A stretch of DNA of 64,000 nt from the NCBI GenBank assembly GCA_013816485.1, contig JACDEI010000025.1:1-64000 (forward strand), in the 5' to 3' direction. The notes below the pieces were generated by a model. The model did not search any database and was not told where the DNA came from. It saw only the letters and a list, made by a program, of their open reading frames with translations. Each line of letters starts with the position of its first letter. Position 1 is the stretch's first letter. The DNA comes from Planctomycetota bacterium. GTDB taxonomy: Bacteria; Planctomycetota; UBA11346. The translations under genes and the position numbers were made by a program. Shown here piece after piece: positions 41,521-51,205 of the stretch.

Positions 41521-44049
41521 ATGCGACGTTACGCTCCGCTCCTGATCGCTGCGTTCCTGCTCTCCGCCGCCAATAGCGCCTTTGCTGGCGAGGACATGCC
41601 GCCGCCACCCGCGCACTGGAAGATCCCGCCGGCGCCGGTGCTGTCCGCCGACGAGGTCTTGAAGAGCTTCAAGCTCCAGTCCGGCTACAAACTCGAACTG
41701 GTCGCCATCGAGCCGATGGTCGAGAAACCGGTGGCGGTCGCGTGGGATGGCGACGGCCGCATGTTCGTCGCCGAGATGCGTGCCTATATGCACGACCCAC
41801 TCGGCAGCGGAGAAGACAAGCCAACCGGCCGCGTGTCGATGCTGGTCGACAGCGATGGCGACGGGAAGTACGACAAGTCGACGGTGTTCGTCGACAACCT
41901 GGTGATGCCGCGTGCGGTGATGTGCGTGATGGGCGGCGTGCTGATCGCCGAGCCACCGGTGGTGTGGTTCTGCAAGGACACCAACGGCGACGGCAAGGCC
42001 GACGTCAAAGAGAAGGCGTGGGAGAAATACGCCAAACAGGACAACCCGGAACACCAGGCCAACGGCCTGATGTGGGGTCTCGACAACTGGATCTACAGCG
42101 CCAACCACACGGTGCGCTACAAGCTGGTGGATGGAAAGTTCATCGAAGAGGCGACCAATTTCCGCGGCCAGTGGGGCATGACGCAGGACGATACCGGTCG
42201 TCCGTACTACAACACCAACAGCGACCAGTTGCGCACCGATCAAGTCGACGCGGCCTATTACCGCCGCAACCCCAACTTGCTGAACGGCGCCGGCCTCAAC
42301 GCCAAGGCGGCGGCGAACAACACCACCTGGCCCTCACGGATGAATCCCGGCGTCAACCGCGGCTACCGCAAAGGCCAACTGCGTGACGACGGCACGCTCG
42401 CCAGCTTCACTGCGGTCTGTGGTTCCGGCGTCTACCGTGGCGATGTCTTCCCTGACTGGGTCGGTGACGTCTTCACCTGCGAGCCCTCGGGAAATTTTGT
42501 GCGTCACGCCAAGATGGTCGAAAAAGATGGCGTGGTGAACACCGACAACCCCTACAACAAGAGCGAATTCATTGGCGGCCTCGACGAACGGTTCCGCCCG
42601 GTGAACTGCTACACCGGTCCCGACGGCGCGCTCTACGTCGTCGACATGTACCAGGGCCTGCTCCAGCACCGCGTGTTCCTCACGCCGTTCCTGCGTGACC
42701 AGGCGCTGCAACGTGGCCTGGAAAAACCGCCGCACCTCGGCCGCATCTATCGCGTGGTGCCAGACAAGGGCAAGGTCGCCAATCCCTCGCCCAAGTTGGA
42801 GAAGGCCACCGTCGCCGAACTGATCGAGGCGCTGTCGCACGCCAACGGCTGGCGCCGTGACACCGCCCAGCGCCTGCTGGTGGAACGCCAGGACAAGGCC
42901 GCGCTCCCCCTGCTGCGTAAGGCTGCCACTGACGCAAAGTCGCCACTCGGACGTCTGCATGCGTTGTTCACCCTGATGGGACTCGGCGACAGCGATCCCG
43001 CCACCATCGATGCTGCGCTCGCCGACAAAGATGCCCGCGTCCGCGCGGCTGCTCTGCGTGCCGCTGAACCCCTCCTTACTGGTGCGACCGCCTCGGAGTG
43101 GGTCGCCAAAGTGGCGGCGTTGGAAAAGGACTCTGACGCCCGTGTGCGCGTGCAGACCGCCTTCACCCTCGGCGCAACCACCGACGGCAAAGCCGACGAT
43201 GAGTTGATGAAGGTGCTGCTGGCCAACGCCAACGATCCGTTGGTGCGCGACGCGGTGGCCTCTGGCCTGCCTGGACGCGAGTTCCAGATGCTTACCCGCC
43301 TGTGCGCCGACCCCGCGCTCGCCAGCACCAAACCCGGCTACAAGGAGGCGATCATGCGCCTGGCCGGCTGCGTCATCGCCGAGAACAAACCCGGCAAGAT
43401 CAGCGCCACGTTGTCGCTCGCCGCGAACCAGGGCGACAGCGGCCGTTGGCGCGCCGAGGCCATCCTCGACGGCTTGTTGGCGGCGAAACCGAAGACCGCC
43501 AAACCCGGCAGCATCGCGCTCAAGTCACCGCCAGATGGTTGGAAGGCGATCACCAGCGACGCCAAAATGGCCGACCGCGCGAAGAAGATCGGCGAATGGA
43601 TCGCGTGGTCAGGCGAAGGCTCCACCGCCAAGGCGGTCGAACCAGCGAAGCTCTCTGCCGGCGATCAGAAGCGTTTCGACTCGGGAAAAACCCGTTACCA
43701 GACGCTGTGCGTCGCCTGTCATCAGTTGAACGGTCAAGGCCTCGCCGGCCTCGCGCCGCCACTTGCTGGCTCCGAATGGGTCGAAGGCTCCGAAGGCCGC
43801 CTTGCACGCATCATCATCCACGGCGTGCGCGGCGAGATCGTCGCCGCCGGCGTGACCTTCAACGTCGAGATGCCCCCGCTCGGCGGCGCGCTCGATGACG
43901 AAGCCATCGCCGAGATCATGACCTATGTGCGCAATGAGTGGGGCAACCGCGCGAACGTGGTGGAGACCTCAGCGGTCAAGGCCATCCGCACGGCGGAAGC
44001 GAAACGCGGCGAGTCGTGGACGGTCGAGGAGTTGATGAAGATCAAGTGA
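41521..44049 (+). CDS. PVC-type membrane-bound dehydrogenase with cytochrome c domain
   Basis: An 842-residue secreted protein with signal peptide MRRYAPLLIAAFLLSAANSA. The order is a six-bladed propeller like sugar dehydrogenases (about 45-430, with PVAVAWDGDGRMFVAEMRAY and GPDGALYVVDMYQGLLQHRV), HEAT-like repeats (about 440-690), then a cytochrome c domain with heme motif CVACH at 730-734 and a probable axial methionine at 784 in MPPLGG. This architecture is characteristic of Planctomycetes and Verrucomicrobia; substrates are unknown, probably carbohydrates. AAGGA lies upstream of the ATG. A cupredoxin-bearing relative lies at 51206-55534. Confidence 0.88.
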   Translation: MRRYAPLLIAAFLLSAANSAFAGEDMPPPPAHWKIPPAPVLSADEVLKSFKLQSGYKLELVAIEPMVEKPVAVAWDGDGRMFVAEMRAYMHDPLGSGEDKPTGRVSMLVDSDGDGKYDKSTVFVDNLVMPRAVMCVMGGVLIAEPPVVWFCKDTNGDGKADVKEKAWEKYAKQDNPEHQANGLMWGLDNWIYSANHTVRYKLVDGKFIEEATNFRGQWGMTQDDTGRPYYNTNSDQLRTDQVDAAYYRRNPNLLNGAGLNAKAAANNTTWPSRMNPGVNRGYRKGQLRDDGTLASFTAVCGSGVYRGDVFPDWVGDVFTCEPSGNFVRHAKMVEKDGVVNTDNPYNKSEFIGGLDERFRPVNCYTGPDGALYVVDMYQGLLQHRVFLTPFLRDQALQRGLEKPPHLGRIYRVVPDKGKVANPSPKLEKATVAELIEALSHANGWRRDTAQRLLVERQDKAALPLLRKAATDAKSPLGRLHALFTLMGLGDSDPATIDAALADKDARVRAAALRAAEPLLTGATASEWVAKVAALEKDSDARVRVQTAFTLGATTDGKADDELMKVLLANANDPLVRDAVASGLPGREFQMLTRLCADPALASTKPGYKEAIMRLAGCVIAENKPGKISATLSLAANQGDSGRWRAEAILDGLLAAKPKTAKPGSIALKSPPDGWKAITSDAKMADRAKKIGEWIAWSGEGSTAKAVEPAKLSAGDQKRFDSGKTRYQTLCVACHQLNGQGLAGLAPPLAGSEWVEGSEGRLARIIIHGVRGEIVAAGVTFNVEMPPLGGALDDEAIAEIMTYVRNEWGNRANVVETSAVKAIRTAEAKRGESWTVEELMKIK

Positions 44050-44141
44050 CCCCATTCACGGTGGTTCGCACTCGCCCCGTGAGCGTTCGACCATCCAGGA
44101 TCGGATTCCCGATTTCAGCGATGATGTCGACCGCAGAAAAT

Positions 44142-44375
44142 GAGCCCCGCAGGGGCGGACGAGTACAGCCCAGTACGACAGTGCTGGGATAGCCCGAGCG
44201 AGATGTCACCAGTTCCGGAGGAACGACCGACCTCCGGCGGTGCGCAAGCGCCGCCCTCCGCCCCGGTCTCACGACCGGGGATCAGATCAATCGTCCCGTC
44301 GGGACTCCTACGATATGGTCCGTTTTACCCAGCACTGTCGTGCTGGGCTGTACTCGTCCGCCCCTCACGGGGCTC
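44142..44375. repeat. Inverted-repeat element N (47/48-base arms)
   Basis: Arms 44142-44188 and 44328-44375 are complementary along almost their whole length with one single-base indel and few mismatches. They include GGGGCGGACGAGTACAGCCC and a self-complementary CAGCACTGTCGTGCTG. The loop carries further hairpins (CCCCGGTC/GACCGGGG near 44263-44280). It fills the convergent gap between the dehydrogenase and SpoIID genes. Confidence 0.9.
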
Positions 44376-44445
44376 GATTAATTCCCACCCGACCGCGATC
44401 AATGTCAGCCGATCCTATTTCCCACATAACCTGGTTCCGGGTTGC

Positions 44446-45891
44446 TCACCACCACTGCACCAGTCCCGCCCCAGGATAAAACCGCTTCAGGATATCGCTC
44501 GCCGCCGAGCCCGTGCGCGCCATCTGATAAGCGCTCACCTGCGACATGCCGACACCGTGTCCGTAGCCGCGGCCTTCGATGACCAGGATGCCACCCTTCG
44601 CGGAGGCGATGACGCAGCGTTTCCAGTTGGTCGAACGGATCTGGCCGGGACCGACGGCAAGACGGAAGGTCGCCGCGGACATCACGGTGTCGATCTCGCG
44701 GTTGTTCAGCAGATGTCGCACAGTCACGGTCGCGACGCGATTGGAGTCAGGAAAACGATCGACCGGACGCACTGATGACACCGTGCCGATGCGCATGCGA
44801 TCTTCCGGATGGGTCGCGGCCCATTTCTGGAGATTGGCGGTGACGGTGGCCATCGGCACTTCGACCCGCCAATCCAGATGCGTGGCAGAAAAGCCCAAGG
44901 CCTCGGCACCGCTGATGCCGTCGGGATCGTCGACCGACGGCATCACCGCCGTCATGTCGGTGACGTTGTCGGCACCGGTCAGATCAGCACGGAAGTTGCG
45001 TGCGCTTTCCGTCCGGCCACCGGAGCAGGCATGGAACAACGCGGGGATCGGCAATCCCGCTGATGCGAGAAGCTGGCCACGTGTCTGCTCCAACGCCACC
45101 GCCATCCGCGGCGGCAGTGGTTTGAGTCCACCATAGGCCTGATCGACGGTGAAGTGCCAGTGCAACTGCCAGGGTTGATTGAGACGGACCAGGTAACGAT
45201 CGAGCGTGTAACTGCGCGCGGCCACCGCCTGCGCCTTGATCGCTTCGAGCGGCCACGACGGACTGATCTCGGTCGGCAACACTCCTTTGAGGTACTGTTC
45301 CAGGCCGACGCGTTCGATCAGCATCGCCTTGCGACTGGCGGCATCGATGGCGACCTCGGGCTGGCCGCTAAACTGCAAGGTCTGTGGTTTGCCGAACGGC
45401 ACGTCAAGCGTGGCGCTGAAGGTCGGCGCGTTCGCCGCAGGCGGAACCTGGATGCGGATATGGTCACCCAACAGGCTGTTGCCGGTCGCCGAAGTGGTCA
45501 GCCCCTTGCCGGTGGCGCGTACGTGTAGCGCTCCTGGCTGGATCAGGGTGCGGATGCCCGCGTGCGTGATGGTGCCGCCACGTGGCAGCTGCAAGGCCAC
45601 CTCCGGCCCGCTGGCAAGCATGACGCCGATCAACGGTTCGCTGGTGATCTTCGGCACCTGGCGTAGTTTTTTGCCCGGTGTCGCTGGTGCCGGTGCCTGC
45701 TCCACAAACGTGTCATCGGCGAGCGCTTTGGCGGGAGCGTCGACAACCACCGGTGGTGTCCGCGTCGGTGCCGCCGTCGGTGCACTGGATCGCTCCGTGC
45801 GTGAGCCGTAGGGGCTATCGATCTGGCAACCGCCGATGAACAACGCCGTCAGCGCCACGGCCAAGACGAGCAACAAATGGATACGACGCAT
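44446..45891 (-). CDS. SpoIID/LytB-domain lipoprotein
   Basis: A 481-residue lipoprotein (signal ending ALFIGGC, Cys22) with a Thr/Pro/Ala-rich linker and a C-terminal SpoIID/LytB domain: EQYLKGVLPTEISPSWPLEA, IKAQAVAARSYTLDRYL, FHACSGGRTES and the ending GRGYGHGVGMSQVSAYQMAR. SpoIID is a lytic transglycosylase acting on denuded peptidoglycan strands; related proteins occur in many non-sporulating bacteria. The catalytic glutamate in PTEI is present. It is probably an envelope peptidoglycan enzyme. The start ATG is just downstream of an inverted-repeat region. Confidence 0.88.
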   Translation of the reverse strand: MRRIHLLLVLAVALTALFIGGCQIDSPYGSRTERSSAPTAAPTRTPPVVVDAPAKALADDTFVEQAPAPATPGKKLRQVPKITSEPLIGVMLASGPEVALQLPRGGTITHAGIRTLIQPGALHVRATGKGLTTSATGNSLLGDHIRIQVPPAANAPTFSATLDVPFGKPQTLQFSGQPEVAIDAASRKAMLIERVGLEQYLKGVLPTEISPSWPLEAIKAQAVAARSYTLDRYLVRLNQPWQLHWHFTVDQAYGGLKPLPPRMAVALEQTRGQLLASAGLPIPALFHACSGGRTESARNFRADLTGADNVTDMTAVMPSVDDPDGISGAEALGFSATHLDWRVEVPMATVTANLQKWAATHPEDRMRIGTVSSVRPVDRFPDSNRVATVTVRHLLNNREIDTVMSAATFRLAVGPGQIRSTNWKRCVIASAKGGILVIEGRGYGHGVGMSQVSAYQMARTGSAASDILKRFYPGAGLVQWW

Positions 45892-46121
45892 CGGAACTCC
45901 TTAGACGTGAACAGGACGTATCTGCTCAGGGGCTTCGCCCCCGCGGCCCTGCGGGCCTGCCCTCACGGGCTTGGTCGTGGCTCGGCTTCGTCGGCTTCGC
46001 CTCCTCAGCCGTGGGCGGATGGGCTTCGCCCATGGTATCCGCCCACCGCCACTCGGGCACCCGCCCCATCGCGCAGCGACGGGGCCCCAGGCCTGAGCAG
46101 TTACAACAGGGCAACCGGATC

Positions 46122-46233
46122 GGACAGGAGGAACGGAGGAACGGAGGAAGGCAACGGAGCGGAAGAGATGACGTGTTACGACGTTTCGCCGCAATCGGCT
46201 GTCCTCCGTTCTTCCGTTCCTTCTGTTCATGCC
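46122..46233. repeat. Inverted-repeat element H (GGAGGAACG units)
   Basis: GGACAG plus tandem GAGGAACG units (46122-46153) is complementary, with a few mismatches, to 46199-46233 (CCTCCGTTCTTCCGTTCCTT). Same unit family as the element at 50024-50117. The neighbouring stretch 45910-46110 holds small CTTCGCC hairpins and a copy of a GGCCCCAGGCCTGAGCAGTT motif similar to one near 7608. Confidence 0.85.
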
Positions 46234-46257
46234 TGCCTTTCCCTTTTCTCTATTCGT

Positions 46258-47094
46258 TCAGGCGGTGAAACGGCAGCGGTAGCCGTCATAGGCCATGACC
46301 ACACCCGGCGGCAAGCGTGGTTCCCACTCGCGGTACTTCACTTCGTACCCCATGTGGGTCAGCACCGTGCGGCGGGGCTTGAGCCGTGCAATGATGGCCT
46401 GTGCCTCGACCCAATTGAGGTGGGTCGAGTGCTCCTGCTCGCGCAGCATGTCGAGCACCAACAGGTCGAGATCACGCAGGTACACATCGGCCTCCGCCGG
46501 CAGTTGCTTCAGGTCGGTCAACCACGCCATGCCACCACAGCGGAACCCGGTGGTGCGGCCCGCCGGGCCGTGACTCATGGGAAAAGCGATGACCGGCAGA
46601 CCGCCAACGTCGGTAAGCGCGCCATCGGTCATCGCCACCGACAGCAAGGCTGGGCTGCCCAGGTAATACAGCTTGTCCGGATCGCCGAAGCAGAACGGGA
46701 ACATAGTCTGCACCGCGTCGAGGTGTTCCCGCGCGCCGAAGATGCTGATCGGCGTCCCACCCATCAGGCGGTTGAGGTGCCGCAGATCGTTGAGCCCGTG
46801 CGAATGGTCGGCGTGGTCATGCGTCAGCAGCACGCCATCACAGCGCACAATGCACCTGGCGGGATAGCTGCGTCCATCCCACGTGCGATCGGGATCGCGC
46901 ATCTGGTGCTGGAGGTCGGGTCCGGCGTCGATCAGCAGCACCTGACCATCCGGGCCGCTGAGCACCGCACCGGCACGTCGGCGCAGATCGCGTGGATCTT
47001 CCGACCACAACTGCGGATAGCCCCACGGTGGATTGCCGTGGCTGGTACCGCAGCCGGTGATGAGTAATTCCCAGTCGCCCATGGTGGCGCGCAT
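46258..47094 (-). CDS. MBL-fold metallohydrolase (PhnP/RNase Z-like)
   Basis: A 278-residue metallo-beta-lactamase-fold hydrolase. The metal-binding signature HDHADHSHGL is present, preceded by a core DAGPD and followed by HMGYEVKY near the C terminus; the opening ITGCGTSHGNP resembles PhnP-like phosphodiesterases. Likely a cytoplasmic phosphodiesterase acting on cyclic phosphates or nucleotides. A second in-frame ATG at 47082 (MGDWELLITGCG) is an equally good start. It is divergent from the coiled-coil protein at 47198. Confidence 0.85.
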   Translation of the reverse strand: MRATMGDWELLITGCGTSHGNPPWGYPQLWSEDPRDLRRRAGAVLSGPDGQVLLIDAGPDLQHQMRDPDRTWDGRSYPARCIVRCDGVLLTHDHADHSHGLNDLRHLNRLMGGTPISIFGAREHLDAVQTMFPFCFGDPDKLYYLGSPALLSVAMTDGALTDVGGLPVIAFPMSHGPAGRTTGFRCGGMAWLTDLKQLPAEADVYLRDLDLLVLDMLREQEHSTHLNWVEAQAIIARLKPRRTVLTHMGYEVKYREWEPRLPPGVVMAYDGYRCRFTA

Positions 47095-47197
47095 TCAATG
47101 GCCCGCTGCCAGGGCAGCAACAGGTCCACGGGCAACCACCTTTCGGTTGCGTCCCGACCTGGACCACGGCAGCCTCCACCCAATTCGTGGAGGTCCC

Positions 47198-47857
47198 ATG
47201 CGGCATCACATCCTGGCCCTGCTGGCGTGCGCGTCTTTGGTAACTGCTGCAGAGGCAACTCCGGAACGCATCACCCTTGCGGACGGCCGGGTGATGGTGG
47301 GCATCTACGACGCCCAAAAGGGAGTCCTGACCCTGACGGGCAAGATCAAGGGCGCGGTGCCGGTGAAGCCCGAGGAGATCGTCGACCGCAAACCCGCCCC
47401 ACCGGAACCCCAAGTCGTCAAGACCGACGAAGACGCGGCCAAGGAGCAGGAAAAAACCAAACGCGCGGCCCCGGCGCCGGTGGACCCCAAGCTGCAGGTG
47501 ATCGAACAACAACGTACCTGGATCAACCGCAAGACCACCGAACTCAAGACCTACGACTCCAAGATCGAACGCACCCGTCGCAAGATCGTCGACTTCCGCA
47601 AGCAGTTCGCGGAACGCGCCAAAGCAGAAGGCCAGTACTACGACCCCGAGCGTAACGAGCAGCGTTTTCTCGACGAGCAGACGGTCACCCTGCCCCGCTC
47701 ACAGGCGAACAACAGCGCGGTGCGTGGTCTGGTCGAGGAGTGCAAGAACCTCATCGCCAAACAAAAGGCCCTCGACGAGGAACTGACCAACGCGCGCAAG
47801 GCACTCACCGAATTGGAAGGTAGCGTTGCCCCTGCTGGAGCTGACAAGCCCAAGTGA
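47198..47857 (+). CDS. Secreted coiled-coil protein of unknown function
   Basis: A 219-residue protein with signal peptide MRHHILALLACASLVTAAEA, a short beta-rich segment (ITLADGRVMVGIYDAQKGVL), a proline-rich linker and a long charged helix from about residue 100 (IERTRRKIVDFRKQFAERAK, LIAKQKALDEELTNARKALT) likely to form a coiled coil. GGAGG lies upstream of the ATG at 47198. A role as a periplasmic structural or assembly protein is possible but not shown. It is followed by an FAD protein after 71 bases. Confidence 0.75.
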   Translation: MRHHILALLACASLVTAAEATPERITLADGRVMVGIYDAQKGVLTLTGKIKGAVPVKPEEIVDRKPAPPEPQVVKTDEDAAKEQEKTKRAAPAPVDPKLQVIEQQRTWINRKTTELKTYDSKIERTRRKIVDFRKQFAERAKAEGQYYDPERNEQRFLDEQTVTLPRSQANNSAVRGLVEECKNLIAKQKALDEELTNARKALTELEGSVAPAGADKPK

Positions 47858-47928
47858 TGCGTGGCACTGCGTGGTAGGCGCCCCCTTCCATCCTGGCAGG
47901 TTTTTTCGTCGTCGGCATTCTCTGCCGC

Positions 47929-48981
47929 ATGCCCAACGCCATCATCGTCGGAGCCGGCATCACCGGACTCAGCGCCGCGCAGGTACTGAAGGAAGCTGGC
48001 TGGCAGGTCGAGATCATCGACAAGGGCCAGACGCCGGGCGGGCGTTTCGCCTCGCGCTGGTTCGGTGATCGCACGCGGCGCATCGATGTCGGTGCGCAGT
48101 TCATCTCCGCCCGTGATCCGGTGTTCGCTGCCGCGATCGAGTTCTGGGAAAACCGTGGGTGGGTCCGGCGCTGGTGTACCGGCATCCCGGTGCTGACCGC
48201 CGACGCCCTGGTGGGTGGCGAGGATGGTTTTCCCCGCTGGCTCGGCGTCGGCGGCATGCACGCCTTCGGTCGCGCGTTAGCCTCATCGTTCGTCCTGCGC
48301 CAACCGGCTACCATCACCGGCCTGCGGGCGGACAGCGGACGCTGGGTGGTGGAGGCGGTCCCCGGCGACGCGGTACGCGGCACCGCCACCGGACCCGCGA
48401 TCCAGGTGCAGGCGGATGCGGTGATCCTGACCCAGCCGGTCCCGCAGGTCATCCATCTGCTCGGCTCTTGTGGCTTGCCCTTGCCTGAGGGTCTGGCGCA
48501 GGTGCGTTACGATCCGTGTGTGGCGGTGGTGATCGATGTACCGAACGTCAACGCACCGCTGCTCACCCAACCCGGAGCGGTGCGCATCGAGGATCCGGCC
48601 AGCCCGCTGGCGTGGATCGCATCCGCCAACGGCCGCGGCGAAGTCCTGCATGGCGATCTGCTGCTGTTGCACGCCCGTGGTGACTGGAGCGCGGCGCACC
48701 AGGACCACAGCAGCGCGCTGCTCGCCGAGGAACTGCTCACCGCTGCCACGCCCACGCTCAAACGACTTGGCATCACCCGTGACCTCAGCCGCTGTCTTGC
48801 CGAAGCGCGGCTGTGGCGCTACAGCCGCTGCGCAACGCCCAGCACCGCGCCGTTCGTGCGAGTCGGGAATGGACCGGCCTTGATGATCGCAGGTGACGGT
48901 TTCGGTGATTGCCCACGCGTCGAAGGCGCGTGGCTATCGGGACGCCGAGCGGGAATCGCCCTGCGCGATGGTGGGGGTTGA
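47929..48981 (+). CDS. FAD-dependent oxidoreductase, renalase-like
   Basis: A 350-residue flavoprotein starting MPNAIIVGAGITGLSAAQVL, a canonical FAD/NAD dinucleotide-binding loop (GAGITG), followed by the PGGRFASRW block seen in amine-oxidase/renalase-like proteins. A C-terminal LMIAGDGFGDCPRVEGAWLS segment completes the FAD site. Substrate is unknown; renalase-like bacterial enzymes oxidise aberrant nicotinamide dinucleotides. The family assignment is moderately secure, the substrate is not. Confidence 0.8.
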   Translation: MPNAIIVGAGITGLSAAQVLKEAGWQVEIIDKGQTPGGRFASRWFGDRTRRIDVGAQFISARDPVFAAAIEFWENRGWVRRWCTGIPVLTADALVGGEDGFPRWLGVGGMHAFGRALASSFVLRQPATITGLRADSGRWVVEAVPGDAVRGTATGPAIQVQADAVILTQPVPQVIHLLGSCGLPLPEGLAQVRYDPCVAVVIDVPNVNAPLLTQPGAVRIEDPASPLAWIASANGRGEVLHGDLLLLHARGDWSAAHQDHSSALLAEELLTAATPTLKRLGITRDLSRCLAEARLWRYSRCATPSTAPFVRVGNGPALMIAGDGFGDCPRVEGAWLSGRRAGIALRDGGG

Positions 48982-49002
48982 AGGGGTCGTGATTCCTCAA
49001 AC

Positions 49003-49911
49003 CTACCCGCGCCGCAGGGTGAGCAGCACCGGCAGATGATCGCTGTACCAGCGGTTCGGCGCGCCACGGTAGAGCAGCGGATCCTCGGCGATGATGCGCG
49101 TTCGTCCCTCGATCGCGATGCCTCCAGGTGGCGGAGCGAGCAGCACGCCGTTGACCAGCACCTGATCGAACAACAACCAGCCACCATCGTGCATGCAGGT
49201 GCCGCGCGCGTCGCCCAGGCCTTCACGGCTGAGGTTGTAGAGCCGGCCCGCCTCCACCGTTTCGGTCGCTGGACGACCGATCGCCGCGTTGGCACCGACC
49301 ACCAATGAACGGCTGGTCGGCTCGTCGTTGAGATCGCCCATCACCACCAGCGGCGTACCGGCGGCACCACAATCAGCCGCGATCTGACGCAGGGAACGGC
49401 CATAGGACATGCGCAGGCGGCTGCCGAGCATGGCATCTTCAGGATCGACCGGCCCGCTGCGACGGCTCTTACCATGGACAAACACCACGGTCAGCGGCTG
49501 CACACCATCCACCAGCACCTCGAGCCGCACCATCGGCCGCACGGCGTCCATATCGTTGGGCCATTCCGCCGACAACCGTACCGGCGTCACGCTCGGCACC
49601 GAACGCACCAGGACACCGACATCGATGCCACGCGGATCACGCGATTCGATGTGCCGGTCGCAGCGGTAGCTCAGGTGCGCTGGCCGCCAGTGGATCTCCG
49701 TCGCCAGGTCGCGCATGACGCCGTGGTTCTCGACCTCGCCGACCCCGATCAGGTCGGGCGCCGGCGTGATGCGATCGATGATGTCGGCCACCTCGCGCAG
49801 ATCGCGGTGGTACATGCGCGTCGACTTCACGATGTCGTTGATGCGCGGATCGTCGATGTCGTCGTGCAGGTTGTAGAGGTTCCACCAGAGCAAGGTCAGG
49901 GTCTTAGGCAC
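49003..49911 (-). CDS. Endonuclease/exonuclease/phosphatase-family protein
   Basis: A 302-residue EEP-fold hydrolase. Conserved blocks include TLLWWNLYNLHDDID, LIGVGEVENHGV with the metal-binding glutamate, VVMGDLNDEP with the catalytic aspartate and asparagine, and the C-terminal YSDHLPVLL with the aspartate-histidine pair. There is no clear signal peptide. Probably a cytoplasmic phosphodiesterase; substrate could be nucleic acid, nucleotide or phospholipid. It begins at GTG and is convergent with the FAD protein (21-base gap). Confidence 0.87.
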   Translation of the reverse strand: MPKTLTLLWWNLYNLHDDIDDPRINDIVKSTRMYHRDLREVADIIDRITPAPDLIGVGEVENHGVMRDLATEIHWRPAHLSYRCDRHIESRDPRGIDVGVLVRSVPSVTPVRLSAEWPNDMDAVRPMVRLEVLVDGVQPLTVVFVHGKSRRSGPVDPEDAMLGSRLRMSYGRSLRQIAADCGAAGTPLVVMGDLNDEPTSRSLVVGANAAIGRPATETVEAGRLYNLSREGLGDARGTCMHDGGWLLFDQVLVNGVLLAPPPGGIAIEGRTRIIAEDPLLYRGAPNRWYSDHLPVLLTLRRG

Positions 49912-50023
49912 AGCGCGAACGTCCGTTGCGATCGACGGGTACGAAGTGTCAAGTGCGCGGTGCTTGGTGCGGTGAGACGGACGCTCAGTCTGTGCTCATG
50001 CCTGTACAGACAAGACAACCGGA

Positions 50024-50117
50024 ATGAACAAGAGGAACGGAGAAACGGAGGAAGACAGGGAGTGAGGGGTTATGATTCTCCGGCCTTCACCTCCGTTCCT
50101 CCGTTTCTCTTGTTCAT
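50024..50117. repeat. Inverted-repeat element I (ATGAACAAGAGGAACGG arms)
   Basis: The 28-base arms 50024-50051 and 50090-50117 are complementary at 26 of 28 positions. The arms consist of AACGGAGA/AACGGAGG units like the element at 46122-46233. It lies in the divergent gap between the EEP and HAD genes. Confidence 0.9.
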
Positions 50118-50195
50118 CGACGGGTGCGGGTGCGACCAAAGCCGGCACAGAAGCCCCCTTTGGATATGCATACCACGTCCTAGCGTACGACCCCC

Positions 50196-50999
50196 ATGCG
50201 CCCGCGTCTGCTTTGTCTCGACCTCGATGGCACCCTGCTCACCGAAGATTGCCAGCTACCGATGGGTCACGCGTTGGCGGTCAACGAGATCCGAGGCATG
50301 GGCATCCAGGTCGCCATCGCCACCGGTCGTGGGCTGATGACCGCGCGTCTGCCGTGGGAACAGATCGGTGGCCGTGGCCCTCTGGTGTGCTTCAACGGCG
50401 GCTGGATCGGTCATCCGCACGACGGCACGATGGTGCAGAAAACCCTCAGCGAAGACGACGTCCACACCATCATCGCCGCCATCGGTGAACGTGATGGCGT
50501 GGTGTGCTGTTACCCCGACGCGGTGACCTGGGTGATGAGCCACGAGACGCGCCTGACCCGGACGTGGAGCAAGCTCTACCAAGCGCCCATCCACCTGATG
50601 GCCGATCTCCGCACCGCGTGGCGCGGGCACAGCTTGAAAATCCTCTACGTCGACTCGCCGGAAAATGTCAGCGAGTGCTGCGCGTTCCTCCAGCAGAAGT
50701 TCCATGGCCGGTTCGAGGTGGTGATCAGCCAACCCGATCGCATGGAGATCCTGCCCGTAGGCATCACCAAAGGCTGGGGCGTGCGACGCCTTGCTGAACA
50801 CCTGGACATCCCACGTGAATCGGTGTGGGCGGTCGGTGACGCCGACAACGATTTGGAAATGCTGCGCTGGGCTGGCCACGGCTGCGCGATGGGACAAGCG
50901 TCGCTACGCGTGAAACGCACCGCTCGTCACGTCCTGCCAAGCATCGAAGCACGTGGGCTGTGCGCACTGGTGCCGATGCTCGAACGCGCCCTAGGCTGA
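50196..50999 (+). CDS. HAD-superfamily Cof-type sugar phosphatase
   Basis: A 267-residue HAD hydrolase of the Cof (IIB) type. The nucleophile motif I is LCLDLDGTLL, motif II is IATGRG, the lysine is in GITKGWGVRRL and motif IV is VWAVGDADNDLEML. A cap domain lies between motifs II and III. Such enzymes dephosphorylate sugar phosphates or cofactor precursors in the cytoplasm. All catalytic residues are present. Confidence 0.93.
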   Translation: MRPRLLCLDLDGTLLTEDCQLPMGHALAVNEIRGMGIQVAIATGRGLMTARLPWEQIGGRGPLVCFNGGWIGHPHDGTMVQKTLSEDDVHTIIAAIGERDGVVCCYPDAVTWVMSHETRLTRTWSKLYQAPIHLMADLRTAWRGHSLKILYVDSPENVSECCAFLQQKFHGRFEVVISQPDRMEILPVGITKGWGVRRLAEHLDIPRESVWAVGDADNDLEMLRWAGHGCAMGQASLRVKRTARHVLPSIEARGLCALVPMLERALG

Positions 51000-51024
51000 T
51001 GCGAAATGCCGCCCGCCAGGGCGG

Positions 51025-51166
51025 CCACCGGAGCGCGGACCTCCAGGTCCGCCTCGCCCACGTACACGGTGCACGTCCCATCAACACGGAGTGGTTCGGC
51101 CACTGCCTCACAACGACATAACACGGATAACGATCCAAGCGGACCTGGAGGTCCGCGCTCCGGTGG
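51025..51166. repeat. Inverted-repeat element M (perfect 28-base arms)
   Basis: Arms 51025-51052 and 51139-51166 are exact reverse complements over 28 bases. Each arm contains its own near palindrome, GCGGACCTCCAGGTCCGC. It is flanked by two more hairpins, GCCGCCC/GGGCGGC (51008-51025) and GTTCCGGACG/CGTCCGGAAC (51166-51190); the latter lies 15 bases past the stop of the following minus-strand gene and might terminate it. Confidence 0.93.
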
Positions 51167-51205
51167 TTCCGGACGCTGCGCGTCCGGAACGTTTATGCTT
51201 CGGTC

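Noticed and set aside
51025-51166. Element M as a simple terminator
   Set aside because: The arms are 86 bases apart and no T tract follows; other members of this class occur where no terminator is needed.
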